Source: Streptomyces sp. CA-210063 | Lineage (GTDB): Bacteria > Actinomycetota > Actinomycetes > Streptomycetales > Streptomycetaceae | Length of the DNA: 64,000 bases | Direction of reading: 5' to 3' | Assembly: GCF_024612015.1 (NCBI RefSeq) | Contig: NZ_CP102512.1 | Coordinates: 4,526,001 to 4,590,000 of the forward strand | Shown: in pieces, positions 51,912 through 58,442 of the stretch | How positions within the stretch are numbered: position 1 is the first letter of the stretch | How the letters are laid out: the number at the start of each line of letters is the position of its first letter | Notes under the pieces: model-generated | The model's database searches: none | Seen by the model: the letters and a program-made list of their open reading frames with translations, nothing else | Told to the model about the DNA's origin: nothing | Translations under genes and position numbers: made by a program

Positions 51912-52561
51912 GCCGCCGCCTCCGAACTACCCGGTCCGGCTGCGCTGTTGTGGGCGTATTGCGCCTCGCCGATGAACCGCCAGGTGGCGATCGTGTTTTC
52001 CACGGCCGCGAGCGTGGCCAGATCGTCCGCGCCCGCTGCTTCCGCCGACAGCTCGCCGAGGAACGCCTCCAGATCGTCCGCGTCGAGATACCTCGCCCAG
52101 ACGAGCGCGGGCGGGTAGTGCTCCAGTCCCTCGACGGCCATCCGACGGAGCAACTTGACGGCATTCGCCCGGCCGGGTTCGAGTTCGGTGTCGGGAGGCA
52201 GCACCTCGATCACGTCGGCGGCCCCCAACAGGGCGTTCACCCAGTCGGGATCCTGCTGTGCCGAGGGCGTGACGGCCCTGCTGAGGGTGTAGCTGCGGAT
52301 GCCGTCCGCCTCGTGCATGATCAGGAATCCGCGACGGTGCAGGTTCTGGAGGTCTCGGCGCGCGATCCGGCGGCCCGGTGCTGCGGAACCGCGTACGGCC
52401 TTGACCCTGGCCGTCGTCCACCGCCCGCCATGCGTCCGCATCGTGTCGAGGAGCTGGGCGAGCCGTCTCGGCATCGAGGCGGCTCCGAGTCCCTGGTTGC
52501 CGGTGATGCCCGGCGTCGATGCCTGCTGCTCCCCCGGCTTGACGGTTGCTTGCTGCGTCAC
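51908..52561 (-). CDS. Winged-helix-like phage protein
   Basis: 217 aa. RLAQLLDTMRTHGGRWTTARVKAV then RRDLQNLHRRGFLIMHEADGIRSYTL (about 35-95) reads as a winged-helix DNA-binding domain. The rest is acidic and helical (LVWARYLDADDLEAFLGELSAEAAGADDLATL). Four-base overlaps on both sides place it in the same translationally coupled block as the RecA-like ATPase. Confidence 0.6.
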   Translation of the reverse strand: MTQQATVKPGEQQASTPGITGNQGLGAASMPRRLAQLLDTMRTHGGRWTTARVKAVRGSAAPGRRIARRDLQNLHRRGFLIMHEADGIRSYTLSRAVTPSAQQDPDWVNALLGAADVIEVLPPDTELEPGRANAVKLLRRMAVEGLEHYPPALVWARYLDADDLEAFLGELSAEAAGADDLATLAAVENTIATWRFIGEAQYAHNSAAGPGSSEAAA

Positions 52562-53637
52562 GCTGCCTCGCCGCCCTTCTCACGCTCAGCGGCTGCGCGC
52601 AGCCTGGCGGCCGGGTCGTCTGAGACCGCGTCCGTGAAGTCCCGCTCCGGGGTGGTGATCTCGGTGTGCCGGGCCCTGATGGCGGCCTGAACGGTGGTTG
52701 CCTCACCGCGGGTCAACCCGGACTCGTCGGGCTTGGTGGCCCGCCACAAGGCGCTCAGGTCATCGGCGGTCGTGCAGGCGGCGACCCGTTGCAGCCAGGG
52801 CTGTACCCGGTCCCCGGCGAGGGCGGGCATCACGCGCGGCGCGGAGGCGGTGGAGCAACCGAGGCTCTCGAAGACGAGCGTTTCGATGGAGAAGTCCGGG
52901 ACCTTGAGCGGCCGGCGCTTCTCGACGCGCAGTTTGAGGGAGCGGGCCTTGATGATCTGCGGGTCTTCGTCCCGCAGGAAGCGGACCCACACGGTGACGT
53001 CGAACCCGAGGTCCTTGTGGCCGCTGACCTTCCACTCCTTGCGGCCGGTGACCGGGTTGCCGAAGTCGTCGACGGCGGAGACCTGCTTGCCGCGAGCGAG
53101 GACGATGGCGATGCCGGGCAGGGTCTGAAGCAGGTGCATGATCCGCTGCCAGCGTTCGACAGCGTCGTTCCATAGGTTCATGGGGATGTCGACGGCGCTG
53201 TCCGGATCTTCGGCGAGGGCCTTGGCGTTCTTCTTGGTCCGGCGTGCTCGCTCCTGTGTCCAGTTCGTGAGCAGGCGCCACAGTGCGGACACGCTGTCGA
53301 TGGTGAGGACGACGGGTGGTTCACCAGCTGCGGCTGCCTCGCGAGCAGCGTCGTGCACGGCTTCGATCTGCTCAAGGATGTCCCGGTAGGTGCCGTCGTG
53401 CTCGATGATCACGTAGTCGGCTCCGGGGATAGCCGCGTATTCGTCGGCGCTGCCTTCGGCGAGGTCGATCCAGTACATCTGGCCGATGCGCTTGGACGCG
53501 GAGAACTCGGCGGCCGAGTAGGTCTTGCCGCTCGCCTCCTCGCCCTCGATGAGGATCAGCGGCCATGGCACAACGCCAGTGGGCTTGCGGGTCTTGAGTT
53601 TGGGCCTGGCCGGGCGGGCCGGGGCAGGGGTAGTCAC
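52558..53637 (-). CDS. RecA-like phage recombinase/ATPase (AAA_24, Sak4-like)
   Basis: 359 aa from GTG 53637; GGAGAGA of the CCTCTTGGAGA leader stands just before it. Walker A is LIEGEEASGKTYSAAEF (about 30-46), Walker B is VVLTIDSVSALWRLL (about 110-124), and a late strand gives PGIAIVLARGKQV. The C-terminal 90 residues are a helical extension. Proteins of this group anneal or pair single strands in phage recombination. Together with the PD-(D/E)XK nuclease and RusA it makes a full recombination set. Confidence 0.75.
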   Translation of the reverse strand: MTTPAPARPARPKLKTRKPTGVVPWPLILIEGEEASGKTYSAAEFSASKRIGQMYWIDLAEGSADEYAAIPGADYVIIEHDGTYRDILEQIEAVHDAAREAAAAGEPPVVLTIDSVSALWRLLTNWTQERARRTKKNAKALAEDPDSAVDIPMNLWNDAVERWQRIMHLLQTLPGIAIVLARGKQVSAVDDFGNPVTGRKEWKVSGHKDLGFDVTVWVRFLRDEDPQIIKARSLKLRVEKRRPLKVPDFSIETLVFESLGCSTASAPRVMPALAGDRVQPWLQRVAACTTADDLSALWRATKPDESGLTRGEATTVQAAIRARHTEITTPERDFTDAVSDDPAARLRAAAEREKGGEAA

Positions 53638-53671
53638 GTCTCTCTCCAAGAGGCAGTGGCTGGTGGGCAGT

Positions 53672-54028
53672 TCAGGAAGAGCGCAGAGCGCGCAGTTCGA
53701 AGAGGCGGGACCATTCGGGGTGCTGCTCGATGAGGAGCCGCACGTACCGGCTGCGGAAGTTGTTGTTGAGCCGGAATGGATCGCCTTCTGTGGCCTGTCC
53801 GTACCGCCAGCGCAGGACCTCGAAGAGCATGCCGATGCCGAGCTGTTTGAAGCCCTTGTCGGCGCAGTCCGCGGTCATGCGTTCCAGGGCTCGAAACACC
53901 CACGGGTTGAGGTCGTGGAATGCCTCGAAGCGTTCCTGGATGGACTGGTCGGCGGATGGGGCCGGGGCCACGAGTCGCCGGATGGCGTCGTCTTCCAGTC
54001 CAGGCAGCGGGGTCAGGCAGCGGTTCAC
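53672..54028 (-). CDS. Conserved-looking small phage protein
   Basis: 118 aa from GTG 54028 with GAGGGGGG five bases before it. Helical and compact: IQERFEAFHDLNPWVFRALERMTADCADKG, then LGIGMLFEVLRWRYGQATEGDPFRLNNNFRSRYVRLL. Proteins with this pattern are common in actinophage early regions but have no function assigned that I know of. It stands right behind the GTAAACACCTATCTT motif. Confidence 0.6.
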   Translation of the reverse strand: MNRCLTPLPGLEDDAIRRLVAPAPSADQSIQERFEAFHDLNPWVFRALERMTADCADKGFKQLGIGMLFEVLRWRYGQATEGDPFRLNNNFRSRYVRLLIEQHPEWSRLFELRALRSS

Positions 54029-54056
54029 GAACCCCCCTCTAGGTTCACTCTGTTTT

Positions 54057-54072
54057 GTAAACACCTATCTTG
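54057..54072. promoter_or_regulatory. GTAAACACCTATCTTG motif
   Basis: Matches the motif at 48358 (GTAAACGCCTATCTTTG) in 14 of 16 bases. It is about 30 bases before GTG 54028. Confidence 0.5.
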
Positions 54073-54112
54073 CGTGATGAGTGTGCGCTGTCAACCTTCG
54101 AGGGGTGGCAGG

Positions 54113-54358
54113 TCAGACGGACCGCAGGCGACGCATGGGGCGTTCGGGGCAGTCCGCAACCTGATGCTCGACACTGCCGCACACGCAGGACTGGAGCCTG
54201 AGCTTCGGCATAACGACATCGAGGACGGCAACGAGCGTGGCGGCGCGCACTGAGGCGCCGCCGACCTGGATATGGACTCGAAGCGCGTCGGCGACGACCT
54301 TGATGTCCCATCCGGCGACGGCGACGATCGGGCCGTCGCCGTGTTCAATGATGCGCAC
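54113..54358 (-). CDS. Small phage protein with a Cys-x-Cys end
   Basis: 81 aa from GTG 54358, chosen over ATG 54364 because AAGGG lies six bases before the GTG. Beta-rich first half (IIEHGDGPIVAVAGWDIKVVADALRVHIQ), a helix (VRAATLVAVLDVVMPKLRL) and CVCGSVEHQVADCPERP, a probable zinc knuckle. First gene behind promoter repeat 5. Confidence 0.55.
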   Translation of the reverse strand: MRIIEHGDGPIVAVAGWDIKVVADALRVHIQVGGASVRAATLVAVLDVVMPKLRLQSCVCGSVEHQVADCPERPMRRLRSV

Positions 54359-54393
54359 GTGCATCCCTTCTGAAATCACCTCAACTGACACAC

Positions 54394-54412
54394 TTATTCT
54401 ATAGGCATTCAG
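54394..54412 (-). promoter_or_regulatory. Phage promoter/operator repeat, copy 5 (core only)
   Basis: Minus strand CTGAATGCCTATAGAATAAG, 36 bases before GTG 54358. One base differs from copies 1-4 (TATAGAAT). Confidence 0.65.
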
Positions 54413-54431
54413 AGGGGGTGTCCACACAACG

Positions 54432-54469
54432 CCCTTGCCCCTGCCGGGAGTTCACGGCAGGGGCAAGGG
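54432..54469. terminator. Terminator after the regulator gene
   Basis: CCCTTGCCCCTGCCG and CGGCAGGGGCAAGGG pair perfectly over 15 bp with an 8-base loop, seven bases after the stop at 54477. It insulates the early operon from the regulator. Confidence 0.85.
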
Positions 54470-54476
54470 CAGGGAG

Positions 54477-55076
54477 CTACGCCTTCGAGGCCGCGCGGGC
54501 CGCCGGCCCGCGCGGAAGGATCACCGAGCCGGGACCGTCATACCGCCGCTCACGCAGAGCCGACACGACCTCCCGGTCTGCGGCCCAGTCCCGCCCGCGG
54601 CTGATCGCCTTGAACGCCGGCCCCAATTGCTCAAGCGCCGTGTCCAAGAGCCAGAACTTCGACCCCGACAAGTCGTAGTCCACTGGCAGTTCCTTCAGGC
54701 TGCGCACGCGCTCCGCCAGCGTCTGCTGACTTACATCCCACAGCGCCGCCCCCTCCTGGAAACCGACGAGCGGCGGAACGTCGGCAATCGAGCCGATCAG
54801 GGCACCCCCAGGTTGCGACGCCTTGATCTCTTCGACGACCTGCTCGTTCGGCTCCTTAGGGCGCGGGCGATTGAGGCCGAACTCAACGGCGAAGTTCAGG
54901 AGCCAGTACGGTGCGCCGGACACGATCACGGCGTACTCGTAGTCGAGGGCGCCCCGGGTGATCCACTGCGACGCCTGCGCCGGCTTCACGCCGTAGAGCG
55001 CGCCGAACTCCTGGAGTCCCACCAGAAACGGCTTCTCCACCTTCGTCACCAGGACCACCTCCTCACCATCCGCCAT
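54477..55076 (-). CDS. Two-repeat DNA-binding protein, candidate phage repressor
   Basis: 199 aa from ATG 55076. Two similar halves are visible: LVGLQEFGALYGVKPAQASQWI ... YWLLNFAVEFGLNRP (about 18-75) and LVGFQEGAALWDVSQQTLAERV ... FWLLDTALEQLGPAF (about 103-160). Each looks like a MerR/excisionase-type helix-turn-helix with a wing. The gene is a single transcription unit between two terminators, at the boundary of lysis and early genes, where a phage repressor is expected. A reversed copy of the CCTATARAATA repeat touches its start codon, which would fit autoregulation. Confidence 0.6.
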   Translation of the reverse strand: MADGEEVVLVTKVEKPFLVGLQEFGALYGVKPAQASQWITRGALDYEYAVIVSGAPYWLLNFAVEFGLNRPRPKEPNEQVVEEIKASQPGGALIGSIADVPPLVGFQEGAALWDVSQQTLAERVRSLKELPVDYDLSGSKFWLLDTALEQLGPAFKAISRGRDWAADREVVSALRERRYDGPGSVILPRGPAARAASKA

Positions 55077-55077
55077 T

Positions 55078-55095
55078 GCGCCTATAGAATACGGG
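55078..55095 (+). promoter_or_regulatory. Reversed copy of the CCTATARAATA repeat
   Basis: GCGCCTATAGAATACGGG on the plus strand, two bases before the regulator start and opposite in direction to copies 1-5. Best read as an operator of the regulator gene. Confidence 0.6.
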
Positions 55096-55160
55096 CACCG
55101 TGTGATCGCGTGCCCGTGGGGAGCTACCAGCGGGTGTTACGGTGAAGGTCTCCAAGAGGC

Positions 55161-55185
55161 GAAGCCCCCACATAGTGGGGGCTTC
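55161..55185. terminator. Terminator after the lysis genes
   Basis: GAAGCCCCCAC and GTGGGGGCTTC pair over 11 bp with a 3-base loop. An orphan copy of the CCTCTTGGAGACC leader follows it (55150-55159, minus strand) with no gene directly behind. Confidence 0.85.
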
Positions 55186-55209
55186 TCCCTTTCCTGGCTG
55201 AGCCGAGCG

Positions 55210-55446
55210 TCAGGCCGCGAGGTCGTACGACGGCGGCTTCGCGTATCCGAGAAGCCAACCGAACCGCGGGGACAGGTGCTCCTCGGCGAAGCGGAACACG
55301 CCGTAGTAGGCGAAGGTGGCGATCGGGGTGAGCACTCCGGTGACGGCAGTTGCATCCAGGTGGAGGCCATGGCTCAGGGCGACTGCGACGAGCCAGCCGG
55401 CCACGGCCGGGACGCCGGTGCGCAGGAGTGAGGTGTAGAAGTTCAC
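55210..55446 (-). CDS. Holin-like membrane protein
   Basis: 78 aa. A short polar N-terminus, two membrane stretches (VPAVAGWLVAVALSHGL and TGVLTPIATFAYYGVFRFAEEHL) and a polar end (GYAKPPSYDLAA). Size, topology and position directly after the endolysin fit an actinophage holin that opens the membrane for the endolysin. The motif FAYYGVFRFAEE is common on such proteins. Confidence 0.75.
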   Translation of the reverse strand: MNFYTSLLRTGVPAVAGWLVAVALSHGLHLDATAVTGVLTPIATFAYYGVFRFAEEHLSPRFGWLLGYAKPPSYDLAA

Positions 55447-55483
55447 GATGTCGTGCTCCTTGGTCCTTGGTCTGAAGTGCGGG

Positions 55484-56344
55484 TCAGGAGAAGAGGCGCC
55501 GCCAGGTCTCGGGGCCGGGGTAGCCGTCGGCGTCGGACCCCGTCCACCCCTGGGTACGCTGGAAGGCCACGACGTTGAGGCGGTCCGCCTCCCCCCAGTC
55601 GCGAGACGGCCCGACGCGGTAGTGCTTGCCGAAGCCCCGGCGCACGAGCTGCTGGCCCAGCAGAAGGATCGACACGTTCGACTTGCCGGGGCCGAAGGCG
55701 TTCCGCCCCGGGAAGTTCGGCGGGCTGGGCTTCGCCGGTTCAGTCAGGGAGTCGTCCTTGAGCAGCACGGCGACACGAGCGCGGAAGTCGCGCATGTCGA
55801 ACGTGGGATCGATCTTGCCCGGCTGCCACTCCTTGTGCCCGATGACGGACTCCGCCGTCCAGCCGTGCTTCCGGCAAAGGGCCGCTGCGGCGCGGGCCGC
55901 GGCTTGGACCTGCGCCTCAGGCCACGGGTCCTTCCCGTTGCCCGCGTTGATCAACTCGAAGCCGTAGAAGTGCGGGTTGCCGTCGGCGTTCCCCTGGTCG
56001 TCGACGGGGAGCTTCGTCTCGGCCTTGACTGCGGCCAGTACGTCGCTGTCGCCCCGGCCGGCGTGATTGGCTCGGCCCCAGCCGACGAGATGGACCGCGC
56101 CCGCCTTGTCGATCACACCGTGGCATAAAGGCCCCGGGAGATCGTCACGGCCGTTGTAGCAGAGGGCGACCATCCCGGAGGTGGAGGAGTACGGGCCGGT
56201 GTGGTGGATCATCACGCCGTTCACCGGCCCCCAGGCCCCGACGTGGTTCCGGTTGTGCGTGGCCCACGATCGAACCTCACGCACGTCCAGGCCTTCCGCC
56301 GTGAACGCGGACAGGGCAGTAGACGCGGACAGGGGTGTCGCCAT
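55484..56344 (-). CDS. Endolysin: N-acetylmuramoyl-L-alanine amidase with peptidoglycan-binding domain
   Basis: 286 aa. The amidase-2/PGRP fold shows the zinc His in GVMIHHTGPYSS (about 44-55), the substrate cleft in HFYGFELINAG, and the second zinc site in VIGHKEWQPGKIDPTFDM (about 165-182). The last 45 residues (WGEADRLNVVAFQRTQGWTGSDADGYPGPETWRRLF) are a peptidoglycan-binding module. The enzyme cuts the bond between glycan and peptide at host lysis. Its leader is a near copy of the leader of the tail gene at 62692. Confidence 0.9.
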   Translation of the reverse strand: MATPLSASTALSAFTAEGLDVREVRSWATHNRNHVGAWGPVNGVMIHHTGPYSSTSGMVALCYNGRDDLPGPLCHGVIDKAGAVHLVGWGRANHAGRGDSDVLAAVKAETKLPVDDQGNADGNPHFYGFELINAGNGKDPWPEAQVQAAARAAAALCRKHGWTAESVIGHKEWQPGKIDPTFDMRDFRARVAVLLKDDSLTEPAKPSPPNFPGRNAFGPGKSNVSILLLGQQLVRRGFGKHYRVGPSRDWGEADRLNVVAFQRTQGWTGSDADGYPGPETWRRLFS

Positions 56345-56371
56345 CAGGCGCTCCTGCTTCTCCCCCGCGCC
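56340..56371 (-). repeat. Duplicated 5' leader, copy at endolysin gene
   Basis: Minus strand: GGCGCGGGGGAGAAGCAGGA, then GCGCCTGATGGC into the start codon. The same 32 bases (with GA or TC inserted) precede the tail gene at 62688-62721. GGCGC and GCGCC could pair and enclose the GGGGGAG ribosome site. Confidence 0.65.
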
Positions 56372-56541
56372 TGATCAGGCTACAGGCCGAGCCTGCCTGC
56401 TACGACGGCGACGATCACTCCAACTACGACGGGTGCGACCAAGGCTGTAAGCGCCAACCGCCTTACGAGCTCGTAACACGATCTTGTTGAAGTGCTCTGG
56501 TCGGGCGTGACTGATGTGACGATTCGGCCGTTCGGGAGGGT

Positions 56542-57350
56542 GTGAGTACTCGGCCGTGGATCGTGGATGACGACTTGTGGGCGTTGATCGAGCCACTGCT
56601 GCCGCCCTGGCCGGAGCGGGCGCCGGGGCCGCGGCCGGTGGCGGACCGGCTGTGTCTGCAGGGCATCCTGTACGTCCTCTGCAACGACATAGCCTGGCAA
56701 CTGCTGCCGCTGGAGCTGGGGTTCGGCTCCGGGCAGACCTGCTGGCGGCGCCTGGAACGGTGGCAGCAGGCCGGTGTCTTCGACCAGCTGCACCGCATCC
56801 TGCTCGCCGAGTTGAACGCGGCCGGCGAACTCGACTGGTCGCGCGCGTGTGTGGACGGCTCCCACATCCGCGCGAAAAAGGGGGAGCCGACACCGGTCCG
56901 TCGCCGGTCGACCGGCGGAAGACGGGCAGCAAACACCACTTGATCTGCGACGGACGCGGCACCCCGCTCAAGGTCATCACTACCGCTGCCAACGTCAACG
57001 ACGTCACCCAGACCCTCGCCCTGGTCGACGGCATCCCGCCCGTTGCAGGCCGCCCCGGCCGCCCGCGCCGCCGCCCCGACTCGCTGCTCGGCGACAAGGG
57101 CTACGACTCCAACTCCCACCGCGAAGAGCTGCGCAAGCGGCGGATCCTGCCGGTCATCTCCCGCAAGGGCTCCCCGAACATCAAAGGTCTGGGCAAACTC
57201 CGCTATGTCGTCGAGCAGACCTTCGCGCTTCTCCACCAGTTCAAGCGCCTCGCCGTCCGTTGGGAACGCCGCACCGAACTCCACGACGCCTTCGTTTCAT
57301 TGGCCTGCGCCCTCATCTGCTGGAGGCGGCTGAAGAAGCACCGATCATGA
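56542..57350 (+). CDS. IS5 (IS427-like) transposase, two frames joined by frameshifting
   Basis: The first frame from GTG 56542 gives WIVDDDLWALIEPLLPPWP, the DUF4096 part, and CVDGSHIRAKKG with the first catalytic Asp. At A5G5 (56875-56884) the reading changes to the -1 frame, which continues as PVDRRKTGSKHHLICDGRG, DSLLGDKGYDSNSHREEL with the second Asp, and YVVEQTFALLHQFKRLAVRWERR with the Glu, ending at 57350. Split frames at a slippery run are normal for this IS group, so the enzyme is probably active through programmed -1 frameshifting. Confidence 0.8.
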
Positions 57351-57510
57351 TCGTGTTGCGAGCTCATAGCGCCCTGTGTCCACGTTTCCGGGGGCGGGGC
57401 GACCTGGCTGTCAAGGTGCTCGATATGCCGTGCCGAACGAGGATGATTGAGCCCGGTGCGATGCACCACATCAACCCAAGCTGATAAGCCGCAGCCGGAC
57501 CGCCCCGCGG

Positions 57511-57909
57511 TCAGGGCTGGTCGTACCAGGCAAACGCTGCGATCCGCCAGCCCTCGGAGGTGCGGACGAACTGGATGGTCTTGGTCCCGTCTCCCTCGAA
57601 CGGCTCACCATCCAAGATCCCGGACTTGCGGTACTCGCCGAACCGCGACGCGATATCGCCCGCGATCTCTGTCCGTTCAGAGGTCTCCCACTCGGAGAAC
57701 TCGACCAGCCGACCGTCGGTCAGCAGCCGCTGGCGAGGCTCGATGAACTCGTCCACGGTGTAGACCGTGAACTCCGGGCCGGTCTTGACGATCACGCCAC
57801 CCGGAAGAATCAGCTGGCGGATCCGGGCCACGTCGGCAGCCTTGCCGCCCCGGTTGTCAAAGGCATCGAAGAACTCGGCGGTCACGACGTCTATCTCGAT
57901 CTTGGACAT
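57511..57909 (-). CDS. SnoaL/NTF2-fold protein, IS passenger
   Basis: 132 aa from ATG 57909. FFDAFDNRGGKAADVARIRQLILPGGVIVK, then EFIEPRQRLL, RFGEYRKSGILDGEPFEGDGTKTIQFVRTSEGWRIAAFAWYDQP: the one-domain cone fold of NTF2/SnoaL-like proteins (DUF4440 style), which ends in F.....GW.I....W. Members are isomerases, hydrolases or simple binding proteins; no catalytic set can be assigned. It lies between an intact IS and an IS remnant and so travels with them. It is not phage-like. Confidence 0.7.
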   Translation of the reverse strand: MSKIEIDVVTAEFFDAFDNRGGKAADVARIRQLILPGGVIVKTGPEFTVYTVDEFIEPRQRLLTDGRLVEFSEWETSERTEIAGDIASRFGEYRKSGILDGEPFEGDGTKTIQFVRTSEGWRIAAFAWYDQP

Positions 57910-57942
57910 GGCGCGACAGTAACAGCGAAGGGGCGGCGGACA

Positions 57943-58103
57943 TCGTCGGTCTCGACGGGCTGCGGAATGTCGTCGAGGCAGACCGTCGCGCGCCAGTTCA
58001 AGCACCTCGCAGTCCGCTGGCAGACGGCTCGACCTCCACAACGCCATAGTCTCCCTGGCCTGCGGACTGATCTGCTGGAGACGACTCAACAGCCCTTCAC
58101 CAT
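57943..58103 (+). pseudogene. 3' remnant of a second IS5 transposase
   Basis: Across frames one can still read LRNVVE, FKHLAVRWQ, LDLHNAIVSLACGLICWRRL, the counterpart of the last 50 residues of the intact transposase next door, but with indels. It supplies the right end of the composite element. Confidence 0.7.
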
Positions 58104-58442
58104 GATCGTGTTACGAGCTCTACGGTTCGCGCCTCTTGCCTTTCCACATCGCGCTCGCGCTTGATGGCCTCGATGTCCTCCTCAAGGCCCTTGATCTTCA
58201 GCTCGTCGGTGCGCCGATCGGCTTCGTACTGGATCTTCGTGACCATCTCAGCGAGACGGGCACCGAGAGCAGCGAAGTCACTACGAAGAGCGTCGCGCAT
58301 CTGCTGCATGGCCCGTAGCAGTTCCCACGGTGTGGGGTCCTGGCCCTGCGGCTCGGTCACGGTGATCCCTTCGGCTGCCCCGCGCCGCTGAAGATCAGTC
58401 TATGAGACGCGGGGCAGACCTGAATTGCCGTGCTGGGGCCGG

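Larger units (their letters stand above)
56467..58120. mobile_element. Composite IS5-type unit with a passenger gene
   Basis: The outer ends GAGCTCGTAACACGATC and GATCGTGTTACGAGCTC are perfect 17-bp inverted repeats, flanked by a 3-bp repeat (TAC on the plus strand). Inside are one full IS (56467-57367, right end GATCGTGTTGCGAGCTC), a SnoaL-like gene and the 3' remnant of a second IS copy. The outer target repeat shows that the whole block moved as one piece. Confidence 0.75.
56380..58360 (-). pseudogene. Phage coiled-coil/membrane protein split by a composite IS
   Basis: The N-terminal part (58360 to 58121) starts at GTG with VTEPQGQDPTPWELLRAMQQMRDAL, then a coiled coil (LGARLAEMVTKIQYEADRRTDELKIKGLEEDIEAIKRERDVERQE). 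The C-terminal part (56466 to 56380) is RRLALTALVAPVVVGVIVAVVAGRLGL, a membrane anchor. Removing 56467-58120 and one GTA copy joins them in frame to a roughly 107-residue protein with a coiled coil and one C-terminal span, just upstream of the endolysin gene. It may have been a spanin- or holin-helper-like lysis protein. Confidence 0.7.
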
